From positions 124,001 through 188,000 of the forward strand of contig JAKJHU010000157.1 in assembly GCA_022316685.1 (NCBI GenBank): a DNA stretch of 64,000 bases, in the 5' to 3' direction. Numbering within the stretch: position 1 is the first letter of the stretch; every line of letters starts with the position of its first letter. Shown here piece by piece: positions 22,401-33,615 of this stretch. Under the pieces are notes generated by a model that had not been told where the DNA came from, ran no database searches, and worked only from the letters and a program-made list of their open reading frames with translations. The translations under genes were made by a program, and so were the position numbers. Source of the DNA: Progne subis subis (lineage: Eukaryota; Chordata; Aves; Passeriformes; Hirundinidae).

Positions 22401-23572
22401 CAACCTTTTCTATATCTTCTTTTGGAGCCATAGATGCAGCTGAGTGATCCCTGGTTGAGAAGGGTCACTCAAAGCCATCTCCAGCCTCCCTTCCATGCCA
22501 CTGGCAGAGCCGGCCAGCAGCACTTACAGCTTCTGCCAGCCTCACCGTGCTGGCAAGGAGCACAGGAAAAATGGAGGAATCCCAGTCTGCGGAGAGCCAG
22601 CAAAATCAGTAATCTATCACTTCGGATGCAAACCTGCTGGGCAGGGTCATTCCAGTTAAAGATGAAGAGGAGAGGCTGTTTGTGCCGTGCCCTCCCTGTG
22701 CAAGCCTCCAGCTCCTGAGTCTGCTGCTGGAGACTCCCCTGCAGCTCAGTGTGGCCATGCCGTCAAGACCCCTCATTATCTCCTCCTTGCAGCCCACGGC
22801 ACCGTGCCCAGTGCTGCAGCTCTGCCACCATCGTCCACAGCGATCCTTCCCCTCCTTGCCCTCCCTAGGGCCTCGGAGGCTGTGGAAACACTCCATGTCC
22901 CACACAGCTTCCCGACCAGACCTGGGGGCACTAAGCTCAGCAGGAGGAGCCCCGAGGATGCCGCAGACCCCTGAGCATCACCCCCTGCCCACCGGGGCCC
23001 GTGCCTGCATGCTGCCTGGAGCTCTGCGGCCCTGCCACCGGCGGCTGCGGGGGAACGGGCCGCCCCACGCTCTGAGGGCAGCTGAGAAGAGATAAAGCTA
23101 AAGCTTCGTTTTGCTGGCATACTGGCACGACAGCACCCATGCGACCATCTTAGCTCAAGCTGGTTTTCTGTGCAGTAACCCTCAGACCAAACCCATCCAG
23201 CAAAATCCCTGAGTACAGAAAGAGTCGTTCCCGTAAGAGCCTGCTTGGCAGCATTGCTGTTCCAAGCTAGTTTGAGGGATTACAACAAAAAGATCCTTTT
23301 GCTGGTACAGAAGATCTTCAGCGTTGGCTGTATTTTTCCTGGGACTAAACCGTGCTGGGGAAAACGTGCTTTTCCAACCTGCCGCTGCCCCTGGGCCGAG
23401 AGGGGATCCCGGCTAGCTGGGTTTTCCGGCTAACCCCCTGTCCTCACGGGACTGATTTCCCTTGGCAGCCTGCCAAAGCACCACCGGCACGGGAGGCTGA
23501 GCCCCTGAGCCCCGCGGGAGCCGGTGGAAGGGCGCCCGGAGGGAAGTGAGGCGAGGCCCGCACCAAGCGCAG

Positions 23573-23955
23573 CGGGACCGGGCACCGAGCGGGACCTGGC
23601 ACTGAGCGGGACCCGGCACCGAGCGGGACCCGGCACCGAGCGGGACCCGGCACCGAGCGGGACCCGGCACGGAACGGGACCCGGCACCGAGCGGGACCCG
23701 GCACTGAACGGGACCCGGCACTGAACGGGACCCGGCACTGAGCGGACCCGGCACCGAGCGGGACCCGGCACCGAGCGGGACCCGGCACCGAGCGGGACCC
23801 GGCACTCAGCGGACCCGGCACCGAACGGGACCCGGCACCGAACGGGACCCGGCACCGAGCGGGACCCGGCACCGAGCGGGACCCGGCACTCAGCGGACCC
23901 GGCACCGAACGGGACCCGGCACCGAGCGGCACCCGGCACCGAGCGGGACCCGGCG
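23573..23955. repeat. 17-bp GC-rich minisatellite, about 22 copies
   Basis: The tandem unit is CGGGACCCGGCACCGAG, with variants (GGCACTGAG, GGCACTCAG, CACCGAACG) and some 16-bp copies that lack one G. A five-unit block beginning with GGCACTCAGCGGACCCGG at 23801 recurs at 23885, which shows a higher-order period of about 84 bp. The unit has no stop codon in any frame on either strand, which creates long artificial open frames. Confidence 0.95.
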
Positions 23956-25360
23956 GAGGCGCTGCGGTTCTTGGTCTCCCCCCAGTGACCAGAACACACA
24001 TGACAAAGCAGCGGGTCTGGCTCATGCTGGGAGGTTCCAGCCCCGCGAGCAGAGCTCCTGGTGTATGATCGCCAGGTAATTATACTGATGGTTGTTTCCC
24101 GGAATCCTCCCGACGAGCAAAGCCCTCTCGCTGGTGTGCAGGTTCGTGCTGCCGCTTTTGGAAACAATACCCTATTTCTCCAATGCACCGGCACTTGAAA
24201 CGTACATATTCATTCATTAAGGAGCACTGACACCCCTGTGGCAAATGACCTGTCAACAGATTTACAGCAGGAAGTAAGTCACTGCCTCTGAGCCTGCGCT
24301 CTTAATGTAATTAAAGTCCTCTGCTTGGAATTCGTTGTTAATTAATATTCATGCTCTGTTCCCCATCTGCCATTCCATGTTACTGGATCCTTCTGAGATT
24401 GATCAGAGGGATATTAAGGCAACAAGCAGACAGAGAAAGAGGGGTTGCCTGGTGGGAAGGAATTGAATCAGCTTCTGGTAGAGGAGCAGAATTGCATCCA
24501 GGACCCCAACTGCTCTGGGAAGGAATGGCTGAAGCATCATCCTGGCTTGCTCCATTGCTGAGAGCAAATAAAAGAGATGGTGAGAATGATGGATCAAAAG
24601 ACAGACACCACTGGTTGGCTGCTGGAGTCTCTCAGGGCTTGCTTCAGGCCTCAGAGGGAGGTGAGAAGCATCTCTGGAGCTGGGTGCCGAGGACGAGTTG
24701 GCAGCTGGTGCTGCAAGTGAAGCATAATTGAGATGAGTCCAATGGCTGGCCCTTGAGGTTTGGCCTGGGGGTGCAGCCAGGGCAGCCCAGCCCCATGAAT
24801 CAGACCCACAGCTCAGTTATTTGGGGGTGGAGGCTCAGAGGGAGTTCCCAGTGAAGCCATACTCACTTGGGCATATGCAAAGAAGACACACGTGTGGGGT
24901 GTCACTGGACACCAAAAGATTTTCCCAACCTAGTGCAGGGCATGCGAGGATATTTGCAGAGACACAGGCCAGCTTCTCAGTGTGGGCAAGGCCCTTGCAG
25001 TGGCAACACCCCAGGTGCTCCTCTTACAGCAGGCCCTGGCCCTGGATGGGCCCTGAGAGCTTGCCCCGTCCCTGCACAGGCTGGAGATCTCCTCCTATCC
25101 AATCTGCAGCCACTGTAGCATTTCCACAAGTTCTCATGGATCCCAGCATGATCAGACACCCACACAACTGCTCTACCAAAAATACTGAAACCAGGCACAA
25201 GCTGTCCGCTGCTCTGGGTGGGAAAGATGTCTCCATGTCACAGCCTGAGAGCCTGGTGCTTGCCATCCCACTGAGAACGTGGGCTGCTGTAAACGCAGTG
25301 CTCAGCAGCATGAAGAGGCCAGGCTGGAGATGGAGTGGCCCTGGTAGTGGCCCTGTAACA

Positions 25361-25447
25361 CCCCACTGCCCCATCTCCAGATGCTGGAGGTATGTCCCTC
25401 ATACTGACCCCTATCGCCCCACCACCCCATTCCGAGATGCTGGAGGT
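25361..25447. repeat. 31-bp direct repeat, two copies 56 bp apart
   Basis: CCCCACTGCCCCATCTCCAG followed by ATGCTGGAGGT (25361-25391) recurs as CCCCACCACCCCATTCCGAG followed by ATGCTGGAGGT (25417-25447). Confidence 0.7.
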
Positions 25448-25984
25448 GCCAGAGCTGAGCATCCTTTGAAATTAAGGGCAGTTCATGGACTGCAAAACCT
25501 CTTGAAGACTCCTCCTGTTCCCAGGATAGCTGGGGTTGGTGCAGACAGGCAGGCAGCTGGAAGGCAGGCCTTGCCGTCAGCCTGTCCCAGCAGGAGGGCA
25601 CTGCCCCTCTCCCTTTCCTGGGCACCTCCTCTTCCCTGCACAGGCTGGAAGGAGTCACCGGGACAGGATATCTCAGGATGGAGGTTCCCAAAGGACCAGA
25701 GGGACTGGGGCTCTCAGCCAAGCCCTGAGTGATAACGGCTCTGTCACAGAAGCAGTACACGTGGGGTTTCCTCTATCAACAAAGTCCATTTTGAATGGGT
25801 TTTAGATCCTTAAACACAATCATAAGGCTTAAATTGGACGCACCCTGCTAGGAAAGCCGAGTCCTCCTGGTACCTCCCGTTTATATATGAACAGTCAAAG
25901 TGATTTATTCATCTGCCTGAAGCATGGTTGCTCTTCGGGCATCCATCCATTCCCCTTATCTATCTGTCCTGCTCAGGAGCCGAG

Positions 25985-26115
25985 CCATCCATCTCACCCA
26001 CCCTAACGCGTGCCAAAGGCTGGGCGTGCTGCCGCGCTCCAGGCGGGCTCTGCTGGAGCGGACGACGTGGGCCCGCTCTGCGGCAGCGCTAACGCCATTC
26101 CACTGACGTCAGCCC
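25985..26115. promoter_or_regulatory. Small CpG-rich patch with a perfect CRE palindrome
   Basis: A CpG-dense stretch (ACGCGT, CCGCGC, GCGGACGACG, GGCAGCGC) stands out from AT-richer flanks and ends with TGACGTCA at 26104-26111, the palindromic CREB/ATF site. A TTTATATATGAA sequence lies about 110 bases upstream near 25880. This could be an enhancer or the promoter of an unrecognised transcript. No coding frame follows. Confidence 0.45.
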
Positions 26116-26529
26116 GAGCCACCTGCTGCCACCCTCCTAGGGAGTTAAAGCCTAGGATGGGCAGAGCCAAGGTGGGCGCTGAAAGGATTTGCAGTTGTCA
26201 TCAGGACTGGATGTGTCGCCAGCCTTGCCATGGAGTGCGTGGACCCGGTGCCCTCAGTGTGCAAGGAGCCCAGTTAACCCAGAGAACTTCTAGATTCTCC
26301 TGATTAAATTGAAGAAGGGGACCGGTGGCGTGGTCCTGGGGCATCATCTTCTCGTTAGTGATGTAAAGATCCCACTGCTCCCGTGCCACATGGGTACCCA
26401 AGAGTGGCAGCTGCAGCCTGGCTCCCCACTGTCCCACCTGGGGTGTTGCAGAGGGGCTCAGCAGGTGTCTCAGGTAACAGCAGGGTGCTGCCCTCCTGCC
26501 TCATGGGGAGGAGAGGTTCCACACCTTGT

Positions 26530-26705
26530 AGAAGGTGTAGCACCATGAGGATGTTACAACCCTGGAAGTGTTGAAGGCCAGGTTGGAAGAGGCATGAAGC
26601 AACTGGGTCTAGAGGAAAGTGTCCCTGCCCATGGCAGGGGTGTTGTAACAGGATGGTCTTTAAAGGCCCCTTCAGAACCAAACCAGTCTGCTGATTCTAT
26701 GACCT
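26530..26705 (+). mobile_element. CR1 LINE 3' end fragment
   Basis: Plus-orientation CR1 terminus: CCTGGAAGTGTTGAAGGCCA, GTGTCCCTGCCCATGGCAGG, GATGGTCTTTAAAGGCCCCT, ending in CTGATTCTATGACC, which is close to the CR1 octamer tail. Confidence 0.9.
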
Positions 26706-27508
26706 ACGGTCATCAGAAATTTGGTCATGAGTTGACACCTCCCTTCTCATCTTTCCTCAGGGACAAACAGTTGTGACAAGCTGAAGCTCCTTGTATGCAG
26801 CAGGCAGGTGCCCAGGCAAGGAGAAATGGGTTTTGTGCTCTCTGTCCCACTGTCTGCTGCCACCCAGGGTTCTGTGAGGACTGTTCAACCCCACAGCCAT
26901 GGACTGGAGAGTGCTGAGACTCAGTCATGCAGGAGACACAGAGTCTCTGCCCTGCAGAAGACATGGCTCAGGGACGCTGGCACTGGGGCTGCACACTCTG
27001 TGGTGGGAGCCTCTTCGTCAGTGGCTTGTGGGACCACTGCTGAAACTGTAAACTAAGAAAAATGATTCTAGCAGCTTAAATAAGCACAAGGCATTATTCC
27101 TCTAAGGCAACCAGGAAGGGCTTGCAGCTCCCCATCAAGAGGGCCCTCTCTCACCAAATTTTATCTGCTCAGGTGAAGCACAGGGTGAAAGGGTTTTCCC
27201 AAGGAAATTCAGGAAGAGCGTTTGGCCACAGGCAAACCAAATGGCTTTCCCATGTCTTCTCTCTTGGAAAGTCTGACCCAGTTTGGCTGGTACCTTTCCC
27301 AGAAATTCAGGTTGAGGCAAATCCCTGGGAGACTATTCCTGCCTAAATGTCTGTGTTTTGGCATTGTTCTAAGTAATGGGAAACAAAGCCCCATAATGGG
27401 AAGTATTGGGCAATCTCAGTAACAAGCAGTGTTATCTGCCCTGTCTACAACAAAACAATTAATTATCATTAATTTACCCTCTTTGCCTTTGAAGAGGATT
27501 TCTAGAGT

Positions 27509-27534
27509 GGGGGAGGGCGGGGGTGGGGAAGGGG
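27509..27534 (+). other. Strong G-quadruplex motif
   Basis: Runs of 5, 3, 5, 4 and 4 G with loops of one or two bases (A, C, T, AA) occupy 26 bases. An A/G tract (GAGAGAGAAG) follows. This is the strongest such motif in the intergenic region. Confidence 0.85.
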
Positions 27535-30500
27535 AGAGAGAGAAGACATAAAAAAAAGAGAAGAAAGCAATGGAATCAGCCAACCACTTCCAGGCTTGAA
27601 TCACTCTAGATCTGTGAGAGCACCTGGCAGAGCAAGGAAAGGTGTTAAAGGCTGTGGAGGGAGACCTCTGAGCTCATCTGATAAACAAAGGAAAGGTTCC
27701 TGCCACTGCCCTCTCTGAGCAGGGCCTTGAACAGTTGGGTAATATAAGAGGAAGTTCCAAGCATGGGGTGGCAGGAGTAGGGGCAGCAGCACTTCCCAAA
27801 AAGACAGTCCTGGAGAGCAAAAGTCAGGTCTTTTCACAGTATTTGAGACCATTTCCCTCTGTGCAGAGTGGGCAAGCAAAGCTCATGTTGGGATTCTCCA
27901 TTGAATTGGTGAATGTGGTTTGCAGCCTTCCTGAAAGCAGGACACCCACAAATTTTTGCGAAAGCACTCATTTTGGAAAGATTTCCAGCCTGAGGAATTC
28001 GTGGTTTGGAATGTCTAGAGAATCTCTAGGGAAGCACATAAAATTTGGGGAACCACGGCAGACCCAGACCCCTCAAGGCCAGCGCCTACAGCTGGGTACC
28101 AGGCAGCACAACCCCTGTTTCCCCACTTCTGCAGCCAACTCGGTCGGTTGAAGGGGGTGAAACGACCCCCCTGACCATGCACCTTCGTCGAGGTCACCAT
28201 GGTTGGATGGGGCACAGCCACTGTGCAGCACTGCTGCTGCACTCGTGCAGTCTGACCCAGCGAGCCACCAAGATGTTTTGAGCCATGTCTGGCTGTCTTC
28301 TGGAAATTCCTGGGTAGATTGTGCCAAAACATCACCCAGGTTTGACAAATTCAGCTTGCTGTAGTGTCAGATGACTCTGTCCACAAGCCAGGTTGATTTC
28401 ATAGCCGCTGTAAGAGTTGGAGAGAAACCCACAAGCCAAAAAGGTGGTTTTGTGCAAAGAAACACCCTTCACCGAGCTTAAGGCAAGCAATGAAATATTC
28501 ATAGGACACTAAAGCAGTGGGCTCCCTGGCTGCCTCCTTATGGGAATCCAATAATACTGGAGACAGCCTTAATTCAATATTAAAAAAGCTTCTTTTTCTT
28601 CCCCTCTCTTTCCATCTCCTCAGTGTCTCCTTGGGTTCAGAGACCTTTTGGAAACCTCAGCTTTATATGCTGGATGCATTAGTGGAGAGAGATTGGTGGA
28701 GAGGAGCAATGTGGGGAGAAGGAGTGGGAGCACAGATATGGGGATCACACACAGGACAGCTGGGGATTTCTGATCCGCAGGCAGCCTGAGGATGCTTGGC
28801 TGCAGGATCTGAGCCAGCTCCTCCCAAAAGCAGTGTGCATGGCTGCTTTGGGGCAAGGCCCACCCTGGTGCTCAGGCACGGCTGGTTAGGAGGCAGCTCT
28901 GGTGCAGGAGCTGTGTGACCGTGGTTGTGTGGTCCTGTGCTCCCACAGACAGACTCCTTGCAAAACAGGATGCCTGCCTCAGGTGCAGTGGATGTCAGGG
29001 CTGAGACCATTTTTGGTTCAGCATCTATTCTGCAAAAAGAAGTCATCTGAAGAGGGAGCCTTTGTCCAGCAGCATGGACTGAAAATTGGGATAGCTGGGC
29101 CCAGGTGCTCACAGGGATAAAGTTCTGAAGACCCAGTGACGTGGCAGCTGTTCACATGGACAGTCAACATCAGTCAGGATGAGGATGTGGATGAGGGCTT
29201 GAACGAGCCATTTGGGTGAGAGCTACAGCTCTCGATCCCTGACCTGGAAGAGCAATCCTGATACCCTCCTCCCCATTTCAGAAGGAAGCAGAGGTCATGT
29301 TTTGGGTGGAATTGCACTGAGCTAACCTCCAGAAGTCAACACTGGCATACAGCTACTCCACACCAGGAGATGGGCCCTGTTTCATGCTGCAGCCAGGTGG
29401 GAGGGAGCTGTAGCTCTGCTGGTAGGACCTTTCTTCCAGCATGGGGAGGGACAATGCTGAGGGTTGTGACCAAAGCACCTCCAGACATTAAGGGTCTATT
29501 GAGGGAATTGCTTGCTGCTCCTCCAAGTACAAAAATAGGGTCAGCAAAGGATATGAGCAGTGGGACATGGCTTTCCACACCACCCATGGGTGCTGGATGC
29601 TGTAGGTGCTGAAGCTTCACATACCTCAGACAAATTCAGGGAAGAAAGTCCCCCATTTGTCATCAGTAGCTTTGAACGACAATGCTCTATACAGTGCTGC
29701 AGCAAAGTGAAGATTTAGAAGAGCAACAGCTTTCCAAGCACTTAGAACAATATTCCCTCCGCTCCCCACCCTGCACAGAATTCTTTCCCGGAGAGTATTT
29801 AAAATCCAATTATTTACTCCACAATGAACTGGTGATTTGGTTTCTTCTGGCATCTCCCAGTCACGAATGCCCTCGAGGAGATCAGTTTCAACCTTCAGAA
29901 GCCCTTTCTATTAGCATTTGATCTTGGCAAGCTCTTTTTATAGCCACTCTTAAAGCTAAGTGGGAGCCACTAGAAGGTTACCTGCCGTGCTGGAGCATGT
30001 AGAGGCCAGAGAGCAGGGACAGGGTACAGTCCCCTCGCAGGAGGCTCCAGAGCACCAATGATGGTACAAACAATTCACAAAAACTGTGAGAAATGAACAA
30101 AAGTCAGGTCCATGCTCATGTGCTGGGGTGAGGATGGAGAGTTCCATACCGCTCTCAGCTGCTTCCCATCTCCAAGGCAGAGCAGGAGCCCTCTAGGGAA
30201 AAGAAAGGTGCTTATCCTGCTGGTTACCATCACCCTGGTCTGGGCCCTGTGTTGGGGCATCCCGCAGAAGGAGAGCGTGAGGAGGATGCCTGCAAGTCCT
30301 TCCGCACCTTCTTCAAGAGCCTGGCACTAGTGAGGCCCCAGCCAAACTCCATCAGGAACCTGACATGCTCTCTCCCCTTACTGTGTTTTCCATGGCAGAA
30401 AAGAGATTTCTATCTCTTTTCCTTGTTCTGGCATCTCCAGGCCTGATGGTGATCGTGCAAACACATTGCAGACACTCTTTATCCTTACTGGTCTTTTATA

Positions 30501-30955
30501 GATTCTGGTTGCAGCTACACTTGCAATTATTTTAAGACTTTCTGGCCAAGAACCAGTCCCATAGATTATTGCTTTGGAGCCCATTTCCTTGGACATTTTT
30601 GGAGCCAGTTCAGGTCTCCTGATGGGATCTCAGAAAGCTTTGTCCCTTGGCTCTTTGCTGGCTCTCCAGCTGCATCCAAGCCCTGCCACCCCATAACTCT
30701 TCCTGCCTCATCTGCCAATGCCTTGGGGTCACCTTCTCCCCTTTGTGACTTCAAGTCAGGTGAAACAGCTGGACTACACCTCCTGAGGGGAACAGGAACT
30801 TACTGCTTCTGGAACACTTGGCACTCCCTGGCATCACCTGGTCCGCGAAGAGGAGCAAAGGTACGGCGCACCCAAAGGGAGCTCCCAGAAAGCACTGCCG
30901 ATTCACTGCCAGACAGGAATACGATAGCGTAAGGCTCAGACTCTGCCCTGTCTGA

Positions 30956-30976
30956 TGTAGAATCTCAGATTCTACA
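30956..30976. repeat. Perfect inverted repeat, 10-bp arms
   Basis: TGTAGAATCT and its exact reverse complement AGATTCTACA are separated by a single C. The stem loop is too tight to be a structured RNA, and it could be a dyad binding site. Confidence 0.8.
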
Positions 30977-33159
30977 TGGAAAACCACAACCCTAACACAG
31001 ATACAGCTGTAGTGCCACAGCTTTGTTGTGCGTCCAGGCTGGAGAGGTGAGGCAGGTGTTTTATCCCATGGTAATGTGTCCAAAATGTGTTTGAAAACTA
31101 GTTGATTTGTGGTGACCAGAGATTACAGTGCTTGATTTTCTCCAGGTTTTGAGTCTTACACTTTAGCCCCCAGTTTCAGAGGTCCAAACCAGGCTTCTTC
31201 CAGTATATGTGGTATTGTTTCACGATGACTCTTGGTGAACACCAGAATACAGTTGATGGATCTCACGGACTACACTGGGAACAGAAAGCAGAGAATAGCT
31301 TGAAAATCCTGAAGATCCTTCTTTGCTCAAAGCTCTTGGGCTGCTGATGGGTGAAGGACAAGCTCTGCCCCGTGTGGCAATGGCTGCTGGGGTATCCTCA
31401 CAATCCCACCTGCTCCCAGCTTCTCCCCTGAGGAGCTCCCTGAGGAGGTGGGGCCACCCACAGACCCATAAGCCTTCCAAGAAGACCTTTGCAAGGCATA
31501 ATGCATCTGATGGATGTTGCCTGTCCGCATGAATCATCTGCCAGTAGGTCACGAATTACTCAGATGTGTCTGTTATCCCGAATTATTCCCTGAATCACGC
31601 GGCAGCTTACGCAGGAGTTCCTTGATTAGACTGATCAATATCAAACGCCCTGGCTCTCTGGCCTGACCTTCTCATCCATGTAAGCCTCCAGGCCATAAAC
31701 CGTTCTTATCCAAAATCTTGACCTCATGTGTAATTTTATCACTGTTGACGTTAACGGAGGTTAGTTAGGCTTGAGCACGCACTGGAAGTTAAGCTTTCCT
31801 GTACCAGGGCCTCCATGCATTTCCCAGCCCTGACTGATGACCTGAATTCAAGGATGCCTTTTCCCTGGCTTCGACAGGCTTCAGCTTGGCACACGCATAA
31901 TTCCTGGAATCAGTTCTCCACCACTGATGATGAATCAATCATTTGCTTTCTGAACGTGTTCCACAGAATTCCCTCAGCCTTCAACATGCTGGCAGGCTTT
32001 CCCACCACAAAATTTGTTGGCTCTACAGCTTTTGGGATAGTGAGCACCCCATGTATGGTTTCTGTCTGGAAGCAAATGGATTTAAACATTTGAACTTTTG
32101 TGGGATGATCTTTTTCAGCAGGCCTCAGACTTGGTGAGAGCCAGACTCAACAAAAAAACGTTGGTGGGCAGAGAGTGGTTGAGGAGAAGAAGCGGTGCAT
32201 AGGGCTGGGGTATTTACATCAGTCAGCCTGATGCAGTCTAGAGAGGGGTTTTACAGGTTCAGCAGAGCCCTGACCTCACCTGAGTGGTTTGATGGAAAAT
32301 CCCTGTGATGCTCAAGTTGAACACACCTCACATATCTGTAAGATCGGTTGGTTTGCTTTGTGGTGTAAAGGCAGAAAATCATCCAGGCTCCCTCTCTGAT
32401 GAGTGAAAAGGCAAGCTCTAGTTCAATCCAGGAGCTTATTTATCCCAGGTATTTGGGACAACTGGCACAGATGGGAGGGATAACTCTTACACAGCTGCTC
32501 ATTCAGCCTTTTGGTCATTGAGGGATACTGCTTTTGCTGCAATAACTAGCTTTTGGATGGCTGAAGCCAGATAAAACAAATCCTACCTCTTGGTGCCCAA
32601 CTGCGCCTCTGCAGATCTCTCCCACTGTCTGAGCATCCCATTCTCCAAGGTCCACTTCCACACATTATCCCCCACAGCTGGTGCATGAGGAAGGCTGCAC
32701 CTTCACAGCCAGCGGTGGGAGCGGAACAGGCAGGGCACCCCAGCTGACAGGGCACACCTTATTTGGCCTTACCCACAGAGGATCCTCCTGCCAGGAACAG
32801 GAACTTCCCACAATATCTCCTTGTGCTTCACTAATTCTACTGGCAGAAAGCCGTCTCCTCCATTTTTCATAACTCTTTTACTGTAGTTTAAACCAACTGC
32901 TTCTCGCCTTTCTCTCAAGAGAGAGGGTTTTTTTCCTTTTGGGGTGGTTTTGGATATATTTGGAACCTGTTTCTACACCCTCTCCTCAGTGTTCTCTGCC
33001 CTTGGTAAGCTGCCCCAGCTCCCTGGTCCTCCCATGCTGGCTAGTTTTTCCACACTCACACAGTAAGTTTCCAGTATTAGTGAGGCCACTGAAAACCAAG
33101 ATTCATCCATCTCCACAAGCTGATTGTCAGCACCCAACAGAAGAGCCCAAAGTCAGAGG

Positions 33160-33615
33160 GAGAGCAGCCTTGCAGAGAAGGACTTGGGGACAGCAGTGGG
33201 TGATGTGCACTCACAGCCTGCTCTTCGAGGGAGGCTGAGACAATTGGGGCTGCTCGGCCTGACAAACTCCAGGGAGACCTTATTGCTGCTTTTCAATATC
33301 TAAAGGAGACTTAAAAGGAAATGGAGACTTTTTACCAGACCATGTCACAATTTGACACAGGGGAATGGCTTCCAACTGACAGAGGGCAGGTCTGATTAGA
33401 TATTAGGGAGAAATTCTTAACTATGAGAATGATGAGGCCCTGACACAGGCTGCCCAGAGAAGCCATGAATTTAATTCCCCATCCGTGGATGTGTTCAGGG
33501 CCAGGCTGGACAGGGCTTGGAGCAACCCAGCCTAAGGTGTCCCTGCCTATGGCAAGGGTTTGGAACAACATGATCTTTAAGTTCCCTTCCAACCTACACC
33601 ACTCTGTGATCCTCA
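33160..33615 (+). mobile_element. CR1 LINE 3' fragment
   Basis: Plus-orientation CR1 with a longer 3' portion: GAAGGACTTGGGG at the left, then the AGGGAGAAATTCTT region, CTGACACAGGCTGCCCAGAG, GTGTCCCTGCCTATGGCAAG and TCTTTAAGTTCCCTTCCAAC, ending in CACTCTGTGATCCT. It is intergenic. Confidence 0.9.

Larger units (their letters stand above)
15741..23572. other. Intergenic stretch upstream of PAPPA2, no gene recognised
   Basis: Unique sequence with a CR1 fragment (19185-19485), a possible CR1 end (18600-18680), G-rich clusters (16608-16677, 18276-18296), an A-rich tract (about 17877-17960) and a 28-bp direct duplication (18084-18138). Open frames on either strand show no recognisable protein. 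A GATA- and TAAT-containing block near 17185-17290 may be regulatory. Confidence 0.7.
23956..33159. other. Intergenic stretch, no gene recognised
   Basis: Mostly unique sequence with one CR1 fragment (26530-26705). It includes an AT-rich homeobox-motif block (24215-24355), a CpG-rich patch with a CRE (about 25985-26115), a G-quadruplex motif (27509-27534), a perfect 10-bp inverted repeat (30956-30976) and a candidate regulatory block (31535-31775). None of the open frames resembles a known protein. Confidence 0.65.

Noticed and set aside
23430..24194. 254-codon open frame on the minus strand with GSRSVPGPARCRVPLGA repeats
   Set aside because: It is produced by the 17-bp minisatellite, which has no stop in any frame. 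There is no recognisable domain or conserved flank.
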